Assembly: GCA_036745275.1 (NCBI GenBank)
Contig: DAIOGK010000014.1
Location: 1-64,000 of the forward strand
DNA: 64,000 nt
Source: JAIUNP01 sp020161975
GTDB taxonomy: Bacteria > Pseudomonadota > Alphaproteobacteria > Rhizobiales > Beijerinckiaceae
Reading direction: 5' to 3'
Positions 8,071-18,889 of this stretch are shown piece by piece. Each line of letters opens with the position of its first letter. The stretch's first letter is position 1. Both the position numbers and the translations under genes were made by a program. The notes beneath the pieces are model-generated. The model did no database searches, was not told the DNA's origin, and saw nothing but the letters and a program-made list of their open reading frames with translations.

Positions 8071-9237
8071 TCAGATCTGTTTGAAGACCTTGCGGTAGAG
8101 GGCGTGCAGTTCGTGCGCGGCGCGATCCCAGGTTGGCGGGGGAACACGGGACCGTTGCGCATTCGTTTCGGCAGCTTCGCCGAGATAGGCGGCCCAGGCA
8201 GAGAAATCGTCGGTTGGCAGGATTCTGGCATGGCCGTCGGCGGCTTCCTGCAGAACCGGCGCGGCGGAGATCGCAACTGGCGCGCCGGCTGCCAAGGCCT
8301 CCCGTACGGGCAGGCCATACCCTTCATAGAGAGATGGGAACAGGAATGCCCGGCATGTGGCGTAGAGATCGCGAATGCTTCCATCCGATAGATAGCCGGC
8401 GACGCGAATCGATCGATCCGACTGCTCTTCGGTTGTGAGAGCGAATTCGGAAGTGTCGCCCCAGCCCGATGCGCCCACCAGGACGAGGGGGAATGAGGTC
8501 CGGGTGCGTTTGGGAAGGGCGCGATGAGCGCGGAGCACCGTTTTCAGATTCTTCCGCGGTTCCAGCGTTCCGACGCAGAGGAAAAACTGATCCGTTGTCA
8601 GGTCCAGGTTTGCGAGTGTGGCGGGCGCTGATGTTGCCGGCTCGGAAAAAATGTCGGAAATGCCGGGGATGATGATCTCGATGCGGTCCTTCGGGACACC
8701 GTAGACGTCGATGATTTCGTTGCGTGAAAATTCCGAGATTGTCTGGATGAGAGGAGCTTTTTCCAGAAAGGAAGGCAGTCGCTGCATCGCGCGATGGCGG
8801 GCCACCGGATGTGTCTCGGGAAAGCGCGCCAGCGAGCAATCGTAGACAACCGGCACGACGGGAGCACTCAGTTGGGCTGAGGTTCCGTGTGGCATGTAAT
8901 TCAGGGCATGAAACAGCCCCGATTGCGTTCGGCTCAGGTTCAGGCGGAATTTTGCCGCGGCCAAGCTGGAATAGGCGGCAAAGAATGTCGGATGACGAAA
9001 CAACGGATGGATGAGGTTGCGCTTTAGCCTGGTGAGAGCGTTCGGTGGTGTTGGCGTGCTGTGAGCGCTGATGTCTGTGATATCGGACGGTGAGAGCTGC
9101 CGTATGGCGCTGTTCGAAAGCGATACGATTTCATATGCTTCCGGCAGAGCCAGATAGCTGCGGATGAGGCTGCGTGCATAGCGGTGTACGCCGGTGCCGC
9201 CGGGCGAAATGTACTCGGCTTCGATTGCGATCTTCAT
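8071..9237 (-). CDS. Glycosyltransferase family 4 protein
   Basis: A 388-residue GT-B glycosyltransferase. The N-terminal half has a GGTGVHRYAR acceptor-side loop; the C-terminal half has the nucleotide-sugar region GTLEPRKNLKTVL and the E-x7-E type motif in EGYGLPVREALAAG. It is the last gene of the GDP-sugar operon and overlaps the reductase gene by ATGA (9234-9237), so transfer of the sugar made by that operon (probably D-rhamnose, or mannose) onto a polysaccharide or lipid-linked glycan is the natural inference. No membrane segment is visible, so it should work at the cytoplasmic face of the inner membrane. Confidence 0.93.
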   Translation of the reverse strand: MKIAIEAEYISPGGTGVHRYARSLIRSYLALPEAYEIVSLSNSAIRQLSPSDITDISAHSTPTPPNALTRLKRNLIHPLFRHPTFFAAYSSLAAAKFRLNLSRTQSGLFHALNYMPHGTSAQLSAPVVPVVYDCSLARFPETHPVARHRAMQRLPSFLEKAPLIQTISEFSRNEIIDVYGVPKDRIEIIIPGISDIFSEPATSAPATLANLDLTTDQFFLCVGTLEPRKNLKTVLRAHRALPKRTRTSFPLVLVGASGWGDTSEFALTTEEQSDRSIRVAGYLSDGSIRDLYATCRAFLFPSLYEGYGLPVREALAAGAPVAISAAPVLQEAADGHARILPTDDFSAWAAYLGEAAETNAQRSRVPPPTWDRAAHELHALYRKVFKQI

Positions 9238-10187
9238 CTGTCGAACATTCCGTCAATTGCAGCGGACCAGATGTGATCAGGCTGCCACCCAGTTGCGGCC
9301 CGGAAGCGTGTTGAATCGCCAATGGCGCGGGGAATGTCGGAGGGCCGAAGGCGGGCGGGATCAACGTCAACGGTGACGGACATGGCCGTGCGCTCGATCA
9401 TGTCATTAAGGACACTGCGGATGCTGCGGCCCGTGCCCGAGGAAATGTTGAAGGTTTCGCAGGAAGGTCCGCGCGCGGCCGCCAGCGCAAGGGCGGCGCC
9501 ATAGGCAGCAAGGACATCGCCGATGGGAAGGAAATCGCGAATGGCGTCGAGGTTGCCGACGCGAATGACCGTGGGGGCGCCCTCATCTCGAATACGGCGG
9601 AGCTGGCTGGCGAAGGCGGGGATCACGAAGCGTTCATCCTGGCCCGGGCCGAAGTGATTGAAAAGCCTGAGAATTATCACCGGATTTGTGCTGGCGAGCA
9701 CATCGGTTACGGCAAATTCGCCAGCGAGCTTTGAACGGGCATAGGCATTCTGTGGCGCGGGGGCGACATCTTCCGTGATCGGACAGGCCGCATTGAAACT
9801 CCGGCCATAGACCTCGCCGCTGGAGGCAAAGAGAAAGGCTGCGCCGGGGCAGGTCTGTCGAACAGCCTTTGCCAGGCGAAGGGTGCCCGTCACATTATCG
9901 TCAAAGGTCTCTGCGCTGGCAGAAAGACCCTGCGCGACCGAAGAGCGGGCGGCCAGATGCAGGATTGCATCGGGCTGTGCCGCGTGCAGCGCTTCTGTGA
10001 TGTCGCCGTGAGCAAGATCAAGGACGATCCGCTCATGGCAGGCCGTGACGCCGTCAATCTGGCGCGACGTGCCAGTCAGAGTGATCCCTGGCCATTCCGC
10101 GCGGATGCGGGCTGCGAGCGCGCGACCGACAAACCCCTCCGCGCCGGTGATGAGGATGCGACGCAGCGAGGAGGGCGCAGGCGCCAT
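9234..10187 (-). CDS. rmd: GDP-4-dehydro-6-deoxy-D-mannose reductase (Rmd-like)
   Basis: A 317-residue extended short-chain dehydrogenase. It has the Rossmann loop ITGAEGFVG (G15-G18-G21), the Ser of SSGEVYG and the catalytic Tyr-Lys in YARSK. Directly downstream of gmd (4-base gap), a reductase of this size most likely reduces GDP-4-keto-6-deoxymannose to GDP-D-rhamnose. The alternatives are GDP-6-deoxytalose synthase or a GDP-fucose synthase; the protein looks closer to Rmd than to the dual epimerase-reductase WcaG, but sequence alone does not settle the stereochemistry of the product. Confidence 0.85.
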   Translation of the reverse strand: MAPAPSSLRRILITGAEGFVGRALAARIRAEWPGITLTGTSRQIDGVTACHERIVLDLAHGDITEALHAAQPDAILHLAARSSVAQGLSASAETFDDNVTGTLRLAKAVRQTCPGAAFLFASSGEVYGRSFNAACPITEDVAPAPQNAYARSKLAGEFAVTDVLASTNPVIILRLFNHFGPGQDERFVIPAFASQLRRIRDEGAPTVIRVGNLDAIRDFLPIGDVLAAYGAALALAAARGPSCETFNISSGTGRSIRSVLNDMIERTAMSVTVDVDPARLRPSDIPRAIGDSTRFRAATGWQPDHIWSAAIDGMFDR

Positions 10188-10191
10188 CGCG

Positions 10192-11172
10192 TCAGGCTCC
10201 CAGGCGCTTGAGATCGGCCTCGACCATCTCGACGATCATCTGTTCGAGCGTGATGGTTGCTTCCCAGCCGAGCCTGGCCTTGGCCTTCGCCGGATTGCCG
10301 AGCAGGATGTCCACCTCGGCCGGGCGCATGAAGCGCTCGTCCGGCACGATGAATTGCGCCGGATCAAGGCCCAGATGTCCGAAAGCGATCTCCACCATGT
10401 TGCGCACGGTCACGGTGCGCCCAGTGGCGACCACGTAATCATCGGGCGTGTCCTGCTGGAGCATCAGCCACATGGCGCGGACATAATCCTTCGCGTGGCC
10501 CCAGTCGCGCTTGGCGTCCATGTTGCCCATGCGCAGTTCGCTGGCGAGGCCAAGCTTGATCCGGGCCGCGCCATCAGTGACCTTGCGGGTGACGAATTCG
10601 ATGCCGCGCAACGGGCTCTCGTGGTTGAAGAGGATGCCGGACGAAGCGTGCAGCCCGAAGCTCTCGCGGTAATTCACGGTCGACCAATGACCGAACAGCT
10701 TGGCGACCGCATAGGGCGACCGCGGATAGAAGGGGGTTTCCTCGGACTGGACGGGGTTCTGGATTTTCCCGTACATCTCGGACGACGATGCCTGATAGAA
10801 ATGCGCGTCCGGGGCGGCAATGCGCGTCGCTTCCAGCATGTTCAGAACGCCGACGCCGGTAATTTCCGCCGTCAGGATCGGCTGCTGCCACGAAGTTTTC
10901 ACGAAGGACTGGGCGGCAAGGTTATAGATCTCGTCCGGCTTGTAATCCTGAACAGAGCGGATCAGGCCAGAGAGGTCGCGCAGATTCCCATCGACGATCT
11001 CAACCCTGTCGGCGATGCCGAGCCAGCGCAGGCGATGGTCATCAATGCCGGCATGCGATGAACGCCGGGCGAGCCCGATCACGCGGTACCCCTTGGCGAG
11101 CAGCAACTCTGCGAGATAGGCGCCATCCTGTCCCGTAATGCCGGTAATCAGCGCGGTTTTTTGTTTTGACAT
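10192..11172 (-). CDS. gmd: GDP-mannose 4,6-dehydratase
   Basis: A 326-residue enzyme converting GDP-D-mannose to GDP-4-keto-6-deoxy-D-mannose. NADP loop TGITGQDG (G11, G14, G17), the SSSEMYG motif with the catalytic acid/base pair, YAVAK (Tyr-Lys) and the LFNHESP segment of the family are all intact. I start it at the ATG at 11172, which has AGGA upstream; an in-frame GTG at 11193 would add seven residues with poorer spacing to the preceding gene. It sits 26 bases after manC, in pathway order. Confidence 0.96.
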   Translation of the reverse strand: MSKQKTALITGITGQDGAYLAELLLAKGYRVIGLARRSSHAGIDDHRLRWLGIADRVEIVDGNLRDLSGLIRSVQDYKPDEIYNLAAQSFVKTSWQQPILTAEITGVGVLNMLEATRIAAPDAHFYQASSSEMYGKIQNPVQSEETPFYPRSPYAVAKLFGHWSTVNYRESFGLHASSGILFNHESPLRGIEFVTRKVTDGAARIKLGLASELRMGNMDAKRDWGHAKDYVRAMWLMLQQDTPDDYVVATGRTVTVRNMVEIAFGHLGLDPAQFIVPDERFMRPAEVDILLGNPAKAKARLGWEATITLEQMIVEMVEADLKRLGA

Positions 11173-11198
11173 AACACTTATCCTGTTGGCCACATCGC

Positions 11199-12614
11199 TC
11201 AGGAACGGCGATAATCATCTTCGTAGCGAACGATATCATCCTCGCCGAGATAGCTGCCGGACTGGACCTCGATCAGTTCCAGTGGAATCTGGCCGGGGTT
11301 TTCCATCCGGTGCACGGCACCGAGCGGGATATAGACCGACTGGTTCTCGCCCAGAAGATGCACATCCGCGTTGACGGTGACGCGGGCGGTGCCAGAGACA
11401 ACGACCCAGTGTTCTGCACGGTGGAAATGGCTTTGCAACGACAGTTTCTGGCCCGGCAGCACGGTGATGCGCTTCACCTGGTAGCGGCGGCCAAGGTCGA
11501 TGCGCTCGTAGTGGCCCCAGGGGCGGAAGTGCTTGAGGTGTTCCACCGCTTCGGGCCGCCCGGCTTTTGCGAGCCGCCCGACGAGCGCCTTCACCTCTTC
11601 GGATTTCGACTTGTCGGCGACCAGAACGGCATCGCGCGTCGCCACGACCACGACATCTTCGAGCCCGACGACCGAGGTCAGGGTTTCGGGCGAATAGATG
11701 TAGCAGTTTCGGGCATTTTCGAACATCGCGTCGCCATGGGCGGCGTTGCCATTCTCATCCGCCGTGCCCATGTCGGCAATCGCCGACCACGAACCGATAT
11801 CGGACCAGCCGAAGCTGGAGGGGACGACCGCACTCAGGGTGGTCCTTTCCATCACAGCATAATCCACCGACTGGCTGCGCGCCTTGCCGAAGGCTTCCGG
11901 ATCGAGCCTGAGAAAGTCGAGGTCGGCAGCGGCTTTTTCCACGGCGGTCAGCGCGGGGCCGTGGATGTCGGGCGCAAGCTGTGCAAGTTCGTTGAGGAAG
12001 GCATCCGCCCGGAACAGGAAGTTGCCTGAGTTCCACAGATAGCCTTCGGCCAGATAGCGTTCAGCGGTGGCGAGGTCCGGCTTCTCCTTGAACTCGGCAA
12101 GAGCGTGAACGCCCTGCATGTCGGCCAGCAGCGGGCCAGGGCGAATGTAGCCATACCCCGTGGCGGGGAAAGACGGGTGAATGCCGAAGGTGACAATGCG
12201 CCCGGCTCTGGCGGCGGCAAGGCCCGTATCAACATGGGCGACGAATGCATCGCGGTCCGCAATTACATGATCGGCAGCCAGAACAAGCATGATGGCCGCA
12301 GCGTTGCGCCGGGATGCGACGCAAGCGGCAGCCGCGATGGCAGCGCAGGAATCGCGACGCGCGGGTTCAAGCACGATGTCAGCATCGACACCGACGGCGC
12401 GGGCCTGTTCGGCCACCAGAAAGCGGTAATCGTTGCCCGAGACGATCACGGGGCGATCAAAGGCCGGTCCCTGGACACGCAGGAGCGTTTCCTGAAACAG
12501 CGAACGCTCGCCACCGAAGGCGAGAAACTGCTTGGGATAGCTGTCACGCGAAGCGGGCCACAGGCGTGTGCCGGCGCCGCCGCAAAGAATGACCGGAATG
12601 ATCTTGTCAGCCAC
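11199..12614 (-). CDS. manC: Bifunctional mannose-1-P guanylyltransferase / mannose-6-P isomerase
   Basis: A 471-residue type II PMI-GMP protein. The N-terminal nucleotidyltransferase has GGAGTRLWPASRDSYPKQF (about 12-30) and EKPD; the C-terminal cupin isomerase has PGQKLSLQSHFHRAEHW with the metal-binding His residues. It both supplies mannose-6-P from fructose-6-P and makes GDP-mannose, which fits the fructokinase at the head of the operon. The start is GTG; the gene follows the phosphomannomutase by 18 bases. Confidence 0.95.
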   Translation of the reverse strand: MADKIIPVILCGGAGTRLWPASRDSYPKQFLAFGGERSLFQETLLRVQGPAFDRPVIVSGNDYRFLVAEQARAVGVDADIVLEPARRDSCAAIAAAACVASRRNAAAIMLVLAADHVIADRDAFVAHVDTGLAAARAGRIVTFGIHPSFPATGYGYIRPGPLLADMQGVHALAEFKEKPDLATAERYLAEGYLWNSGNFLFRADAFLNELAQLAPDIHGPALTAVEKAAADLDFLRLDPEAFGKARSQSVDYAVMERTTLSAVVPSSFGWSDIGSWSAIADMGTADENGNAAHGDAMFENARNCYIYSPETLTSVVGLEDVVVVATRDAVLVADKSKSEEVKALVGRLAKAGRPEAVEHLKHFRPWGHYERIDLGRRYQVKRITVLPGQKLSLQSHFHRAEHWVVVSGTARVTVNADVHLLGENQSVYIPLGAVHRMENPGQIPLELIEVQSGSYLGEDDIVRYEDDYRRS

Positions 12615-12632
12615 AGGAGGGACCTTGCTGCA

Positions 12633-14186
12633 TTATATCGTCTGGTTGTAGGCGCCGACTTCGGGGTTTTCGCGAAGGACGGCATCCATCGCGCTGAACA
12701 TGGCACGCATACGGGTTTCAGATACCGGACTTTCAATCACGACGACAAGTTCCGGTTTGTTGGAGGAGGCACGTATCAGCCCCCATGTACCGTCAGCTGT
12801 GCTGACGCGCACACCGTTGACAAGGTTGATGCCGGTGATGGCCACGCCCGCCAGTTGTTCGCCCGCCGCCGCCATGGCCTTGAAGCGATCCGTGATGCGG
12901 GCGATGACATCGTATTTCACCTCGTCCGCACAATAGGGCGACATGGTGGGTGTGCCCCAGGTGCGGGGCAGGTCGGCATACAGATCGGCCAGGGTGGCGC
13001 CGGGGTTTCTGTCCAGCATGTCGATAACCGCGATGGCGGTGACGATGCCGTCGTCGTACCCGCGACCGACCGGACTGTTGAAGAAAAAATGCCCGGACTT
13101 TTCGAAGCCAGCGAGAGCCTTGAGATCGCGCACGCGGCGCTTGATGTAGGAATGGCCGGTCTTCCAGTAGTCGGTTTTGGCCCCCAGTGCCGCCAGCTTC
13201 TGGTCGCTGAGATAAAGGCCGGTCGATTTGACATCGACCACGAACTGCGAGGGGCCGTGCACCCGGCTCAAATCCCGCGCCAGCATGACGCCGATCTTGT
13301 CGGCAAAAATTTCGTCGCCCCTGTTGTCCACGACGCCGCAGCGGTCGCCATCGCCGTCAAAGCCGAGGCCGACATCGGCGCCATGGGCTTTGACCGCCTC
13401 CGCCATGGCATGGAGCATTTCCATGTCCTCGGGGTTGGGGTTGTAGCGAGGGAAGCTGTAGTCGAGGCTCGTGTCGAGCGGGATGACCTCGCAACCGATC
13501 CTTTCAAGGATTTCCGGCGCAAAAGCCCCGGCGGTGCCGTTGCCGCAGGCCGCCACCACTCTCAGCTTGCGGCTGATCTTCGGGCGGTCCGTCAGGTCGC
13601 GGCTGTAGGTTTCCGCGAAATTCTCGTGAAAGGTGTAGCTGCCGCCACCGCTGAGACGATAGTCGCCATTCAGCACGATGTCGCGCAATTCAGCCATTTC
13701 ATCCGGGCCAAAGGTGACGGGGCGTTCGATGCCCATCTTTACGCCGGTCCAGCCATTGTCGTTGTGCGAAGCCGTGACCATGGCGACGCAGGCGACATCA
13801 AGCGCAAACTGCGCAAAATAGGCCATCGGCGAGAGCGCAAGACCAATGTCGTGCACCCGCATCCCCGAAGCCATCAGACCGGTGATCAGGGCACTTTTGA
13901 TTGCCGCGGAATAACCGCGGAAATCGTGACCGGTGACAATCTTGGGCTTCACCCCGCGCCGGTGCGCCAGCGTGCCGATGCCCATGCCGACGGCCTGAAC
14001 ACCCATCAGGTTGAGTTCCGGCGCCTTGCCGGACCCTGGGTGGCCGAACCACCAGCGGGCGTCATACTCGCGAAACCCGGTGGGTTTGACGAGCGGCAGG
14101 CTTTCAAAGGCCACCGTCATAGGCTTGATTGCGGCAAGCGGCTTGGGAAATGACACGGGACGTGAACTTTCTGAGAACTCAACCAT
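12633..14186 (-). CDS. Phosphomannomutase/phosphoglucomutase (AlgC/ManB type)
   Basis: A 517-residue alpha-D-phosphohexomutase interconverting hexose-6-P and hexose-1-P. The phosphoserine loop is TASHNDNG with S140, the metal loop is DGDGDR and the C-terminal phosphate-binding segment is recognisable (RASSNKPELV). In this operon it would supply mannose-1-P to ManC. The ATG at 14186 has a weak ribosome site; a second in-frame ATG 22 codons later (14120) is possible because the first 22 residues look unstructured. It lies 29 bases after zwf. Confidence 0.93.
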   Translation of the reverse strand: MVEFSESSRPVSFPKPLAAIKPMTVAFESLPLVKPTGFREYDARWWFGHPGSGKAPELNLMGVQAVGMGIGTLAHRRGVKPKIVTGHDFRGYSAAIKSALITGLMASGMRVHDIGLALSPMAYFAQFALDVACVAMVTASHNDNGWTGVKMGIERPVTFGPDEMAELRDIVLNGDYRLSGGGSYTFHENFAETYSRDLTDRPKISRKLRVVAACGNGTAGAFAPEILERIGCEVIPLDTSLDYSFPRYNPNPEDMEMLHAMAEAVKAHGADVGLGFDGDGDRCGVVDNRGDEIFADKIGVMLARDLSRVHGPSQFVVDVKSTGLYLSDQKLAALGAKTDYWKTGHSYIKRRVRDLKALAGFEKSGHFFFNSPVGRGYDDGIVTAIAVIDMLDRNPGATLADLYADLPRTWGTPTMSPYCADEVKYDVIARITDRFKAMAAAGEQLAGVAITGINLVNGVRVSTADGTWGLIRASSNKPELVVVIESPVSETRMRAMFSAMDAVLRENPEVGAYNQTI

Positions 14187-14215
14187 AGCGGCGATACAGA
14201 AAAAACCGCCGCCTG

Positions 14216-15696
<1,481 letters not shown>

Positions 15697-15697
<1 letters not shown>

Positions 15698-16650
15698 CAG
15701 CAATTCTCCTTCAGTGCGGTGGCGACGTCTGCGGTGGTCGGCAGGTCCGCGCCGCGTCGGGAACAGGTGATCGATGCGGCGACAATGGCATGGTGCATGA
15801 TGTCGGCGATCGTCGTCTCATCGAGGTTCGCCAGCGCGGATTTCGTCAGTTTCCCGAGCGCATCCAGTCGGCTGAGCAGCGTTGCATGAAAGGTGTCGCC
15901 GGCGCCTACCGTATCGACCACGGCAACGCGCCGTCCGGGCAGGCGCAGCGTGACCGTGTTCGAGAATGCGACCGCGCCCTCGCCGCCACGCGTGACCACC
16001 ACGAGTTTCGCACCCTGGGTCAGCCAGTCCCGCGCGACCGCCTCGATATCGGCACCATGGCCATAGCCGGTGGCGATATCCTCGTCGCTGGCTTTCACGA
16101 TATCCGCGAGCGGCAGGAATGTTTCAAAGCGCGTGCGCCAGGCCGCGATATCCGGTGTCACGGTGGGGCGGACATTGGGATCGATGCTGATGACGCGGGC
16201 CGGCGCCTCCCGGCGGGCGAGCGTAAGATAAGTGGATCCAACAGGCTCGACCGCGAGTGTGTAGGAGCCGAAGGTCAGCGCGTTGATGTTCGATGGCAGG
16301 CTCTCGGGCAGATCGGCTTCGGTCAGCATCCGGTCGGCTTTGCCCTCGCCATGGAAGGCGTAGCTCGGCACACCGCTGGCATCCATCGCGACGACCGAAA
16401 TCGTCGAAAGACGGTCGGTAACGCGGGCAAAATCAAGTGCAACACCTTCTTTGGCCAGCATGTCAGCCAAAACTGTGCCGAACTGATCCTTCGACAAGCC
16501 GCCGAAAAAGGCCGAGCGGCCGCCGAGGCGGCGGATGCCAATGGCAACATTGAAGGGCGAACCGCCAGCCACTGCCCGCGCCGGGACGTCGCCGCCCTTC
16601 GCCGGGCTCAGGAACAGGTCGACGAGCGCCTCGCCGCACACAAGGATCAT
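15697..16650 (-). CDS. frk: Fructokinase / PfkB family sugar kinase
   Basis: A 317-residue ribokinase-family kinase. It begins MILVCGEALVDL, has the N-terminal PfkB signature GGSPFNVAIGIRRLGG and the C-terminal signature with the catalytic Asp in DTVGAGDTFHA (around residue 252). Fructokinase is the likeliest specificity because the product, fructose-6-P, enters both the zwf branch (through isomerase) and ManC; other hexoses cannot be excluded. A GGGGA ribosome site precedes the ATG at 16650. The frame is open further upstream but that stretch lies antisense to the DUF1007 gene. It heads the seven-gene minus-strand operon. Confidence 0.9.
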
Positions 16651-16851
16651 TGCCGTGATTTCCCCCAACTGCAGGAACCGGCATAGTCCAGAATAGCGCG
16701 ATCTGCCAAGTGGGGTTCCGAACAGGTGCGAGCCACCGCCTTGTTTTAGCCGCAAGCTGGCGAGACAGAGCGGTTGCAGCAGGAGCCTTGCAGAGGCATC
16801 ATCGGATGCACAGTGATTTGCCGGGTCGATGCGCGATAACCGGAGCCCGAG

Positions 16852-17502
16852 ATGAAGCGGTTTGGAATGCGGTTGTTGCTGGTGTTGACGGGGCTTGGCC
16901 TCATCGCATCCAGAGAGGCGGCGATTGCGCATCCACATGTGACTGTGGTGGCAAAGGCCGCCATCATGCTCGATGCCAAGGGTCAAATCACCGGCATCCG
17001 CCATGCCTGGACCTTCGACGAAGCCTATTCGGCCTACGCGACCACCGGCATGAAAACCGGCAGCGATGGCAAGGTAACGAAGCAGGAGCTTGAGGATCTT
17101 GCCAAACTCAATGTCGAATCTTTGAGTGAATTCAAATACTTTACCCAGCTCAAGCGAGGAAAGTCCGCGCTGGCCTTCGCAAGCCCGAAGGAGGGGTATT
17201 ATCTTGAACACGATGGCAAGGCCCTGACGCTCCATTTTGTCCTGCCGCTTGAAAAGCCCGCAGCACTCGCCACTGGCCAAAGCCTCAGGATCGATGATGA
17301 GACCATTTTCGTTGCGTTCTCGCTGGCGCCTGATGATCCGGTGACCTTTGAGGGGCCCGCCGGGGCCTGCAAGATCGGCATCCGCCGTCCCGCCCAGTCT
17401 CTGGCGGGCAGCGCAGCGCCGATCAGCGAGGATTTCTTCAACAATCTGAAGGCTGGCTTTTCCGAGCAATACGCCAGTTCGGCCGAGATCACCTGCCCAT
17501 GA
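16852..17502 (+). CDS. DUF1007 family periplasmic protein linked to NicO metal export
   Basis: A 216-residue protein with a cleavable signal peptide (basic MKRFGMR, hydrophobic core, AIA before H27). The predicted mature N terminus is H-P-H-V, a motif typical of DUF1007 and suggestive of metal binding through the terminal histidine (inference). An EF-hand-like acidic segment TGSDGKVTKQEL follows. The gene overlaps the transporter gene by ATGA (17499-17502), a conserved pairing; a role as a periplasmic partner of nickel/cobalt efflux is likely but unproven. No metal riboswitch was recognised in the 201-base upstream gap. Confidence 0.9.
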   Translation: MKRFGMRLLLVLTGLGLIASREAAIAHPHVTVVAKAAIMLDAKGQITGIRHAWTFDEAYSAYATTGMKTGSDGKVTKQELEDLAKLNVESLSEFKYFTQLKRGKSALAFASPKEGYYLEHDGKALTLHFVLPLEKPAALATGQSLRIDDETIFVAFSLAPDDPVTFEGPAGACKIGIRRPAQSLAGSAAPISEDFFNNLKAGFSEQYASSAEITCP

Positions 17503-18485
17503 TCCGGCGCCCCGTAACGGTCCTCGCCTTTATGGCGTCGGCGGCACTCGTGCTGGCTGCACCGGACGTGATCGCGCAAGCCCAGAAAAGCCCGTTCGGT
17601 ATCGGTGACGCCGCGCGCGACGGGCCGGCTGCCACCGGTGTCGTCGCCTGGCTGCTCGCAAAGCAGGCTGAACTGACGCGGGCGATGACCGCCGCGCTGC
17701 GTGCAGCCAACAGTGGCGCCGGGCTTGCGGCCCTTTGCACGCTGGCGTTTACCTATGGTGTGCTGCATGCCGCCGGCCCTGGTCATGGCAAGGCGGTTGT
17801 CTCGTCCTATGTCTTTGCGAACGAGCAGACCCTGCGGCGCGGCGTCGGCATCGCTGTGGCCGCTGCCTTCGTGCAGGCGCTGGTGGCGATCATGCTGGTC
17901 GTTCCCGCAGTTGTTCTGATTGGTGCGACCGCCCGGCAGATCGATGCCTCCGTACGCTGGGTTGAACTCCTTGCCTATTCCGGTATCGCTTTGCTCGGTC
18001 TTTCGCTGGTCTGGCGCAAGGGGCGAGTGCTCTTTGCCGCATCGAAGACCGCGCCGCATGTCCATGGTCCTGCCTGCCGCCATGGCCTCCATGCGCCCGG
18101 CCATGTCCATGGTCCCGAATGCAGTCACGTCCATATTCCCGATGCCGCCGCGCTCGCGGGGAGGAGAAGCTGGCAAGACATGGCTGCGGCCGTTCTTGCA
18201 GCCGGCGCGCGCCCCTGTTCGGGCGCCATCATTCTGCTGGCCTTTGCGCTGTCTTCGGGATCGGCCGCGGCGGGCATTCTGGCTGTCTTTGCGATGGCGG
18301 TCGGCACGGCCCTGACCACCGCCGGATTTGCTGCCGGTGCGGTCTTTGCGCGCTCGGTGGTCACGCGGCTGGCCGATGGCGGCGAGCGCATGGGCCGGGT
18401 CGGTCTCGTACTGGAATTTGTCGCAGCCTGTCTGGTGAGCGTCCTTGGTTTTGCCCTGCTTGCCGGTTTTGCCTCGACCGGCTGA
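17499..18485 (+). CDS. NicO/RcnA-type nickel-cobalt transporter
   Basis: A 328-residue membrane protein of the NicO family, which exports (RcnA) or moves Ni/Co. It has an N-terminal signal-like helix, several membrane segments, the family motif HAAGPGHGKAV starting at H90, a histidine-rich cytoplasmic or periplasmic loop (about 187-212, alternating HVHG and PECSHVH) and the second motif ARPCSGAIILL. Translational coupling with the DUF1007 gene suggests a two-part system. Export is more likely than import by resemblance to RcnA, yet the direction is not decided by sequence. Confidence 0.92.
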   Translation: MIRRPVTVLAFMASAALVLAAPDVIAQAQKSPFGIGDAARDGPAATGVVAWLLAKQAELTRAMTAALRAANSGAGLAALCTLAFTYGVLHAAGPGHGKAVVSSYVFANEQTLRRGVGIAVAAAFVQALVAIMLVVPAVVLIGATARQIDASVRWVELLAYSGIALLGLSLVWRKGRVLFAASKTAPHVHGPACRHGLHAPGHVHGPECSHVHIPDAAALAGRRSWQDMAAAVLAAGARPCSGAIILLAFALSSGSAAAGILAVFAMAVGTALTTAGFAAGAVFARSVVTRLADGGERMGRVGLVLEFVAACLVSVLGFALLAGFASTG

Positions 18486-18546
18486 TGGATTGCCGAAAGG
18501 CTGCTTTTCCTGTAGCCAGTCCCCTCCCTTGATCTGGAACATCCGA

Positions 18547-18777
18547 ATGTCCAAACGCCTGAACAAAACGAACCTGTGGACCATCACGGCAGTGGCCGTC
18601 CTCGTTGGCACAGAGATCCTTGCTGCGGCGCTAGCTGCCGGCTGGGCCGTCGGCGGCTTGTTCCAGTTGGGTCGGGAAGTGTCCTGGGCCATTATAGCGC
18701 TTTGCCTCGTCCTCGGCGCCTGGGCGTCTTGGCAGTTCGTCAAGAGCGCGCTCAAGGTCGAACCGATCTACGAGTAA
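18547..18777 (+). CDS. Small two-helix membrane protein
   Basis: A 76-residue protein beginning MSKRLNKTNLW, with two hydrophobic segments (about 11-36 and 43-64) joined by a short loop and a charged tail. The start at 18547 follows the transporter by 61 bases; the frame is open upstream but the ATG fits the helix layout. No family or catalytic residue is recognisable. It stands between the metal exporter and the OpgG-like gene, and nothing ties it clearly to either. Confidence 0.7.
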   Translation: MSKRLNKTNLWTITAVAVLVGTEILAAALAAGWAVGGLFQLGREVSWAIIALCLVLGAWASWQFVKSALKVEPIYE

Positions 18778-18889
18778 GGCGCCTCGCCAAAACCTCCGGA
18801 GCAAGATGCGATGAAGCGGGGTCCCGATCGTCGCTGTGGGCACGCTCCCAACCAAAGTCATCGATCGCGTTATCCAGCAGGGAACAGCC

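Noticed and set aside
7984..8391. A 135-codon plus-strand frame after the sulfatase gene
   Set aside because: Most of it is antisense to the glycosyltransferase gene and it has neither ribosome site nor recognisable domain.
12105..14153. A 682-codon open frame on the plus strand over manC and the phosphomannomutase gene
   Set aside because: It is antisense to two clear family proteins with intact motifs; long antisense frames are expected in GC-rich DNA, and its product has no recognisable domain.
16651..16851. Possible cobalamin or nickel-cobalt riboswitch upstream of the DUF1007-NicO genes
   Set aside because: I looked for the B12 box and the paired GGNTA-type modules of the nickel-cobalt class and could not find a convincing set of conserved segments.
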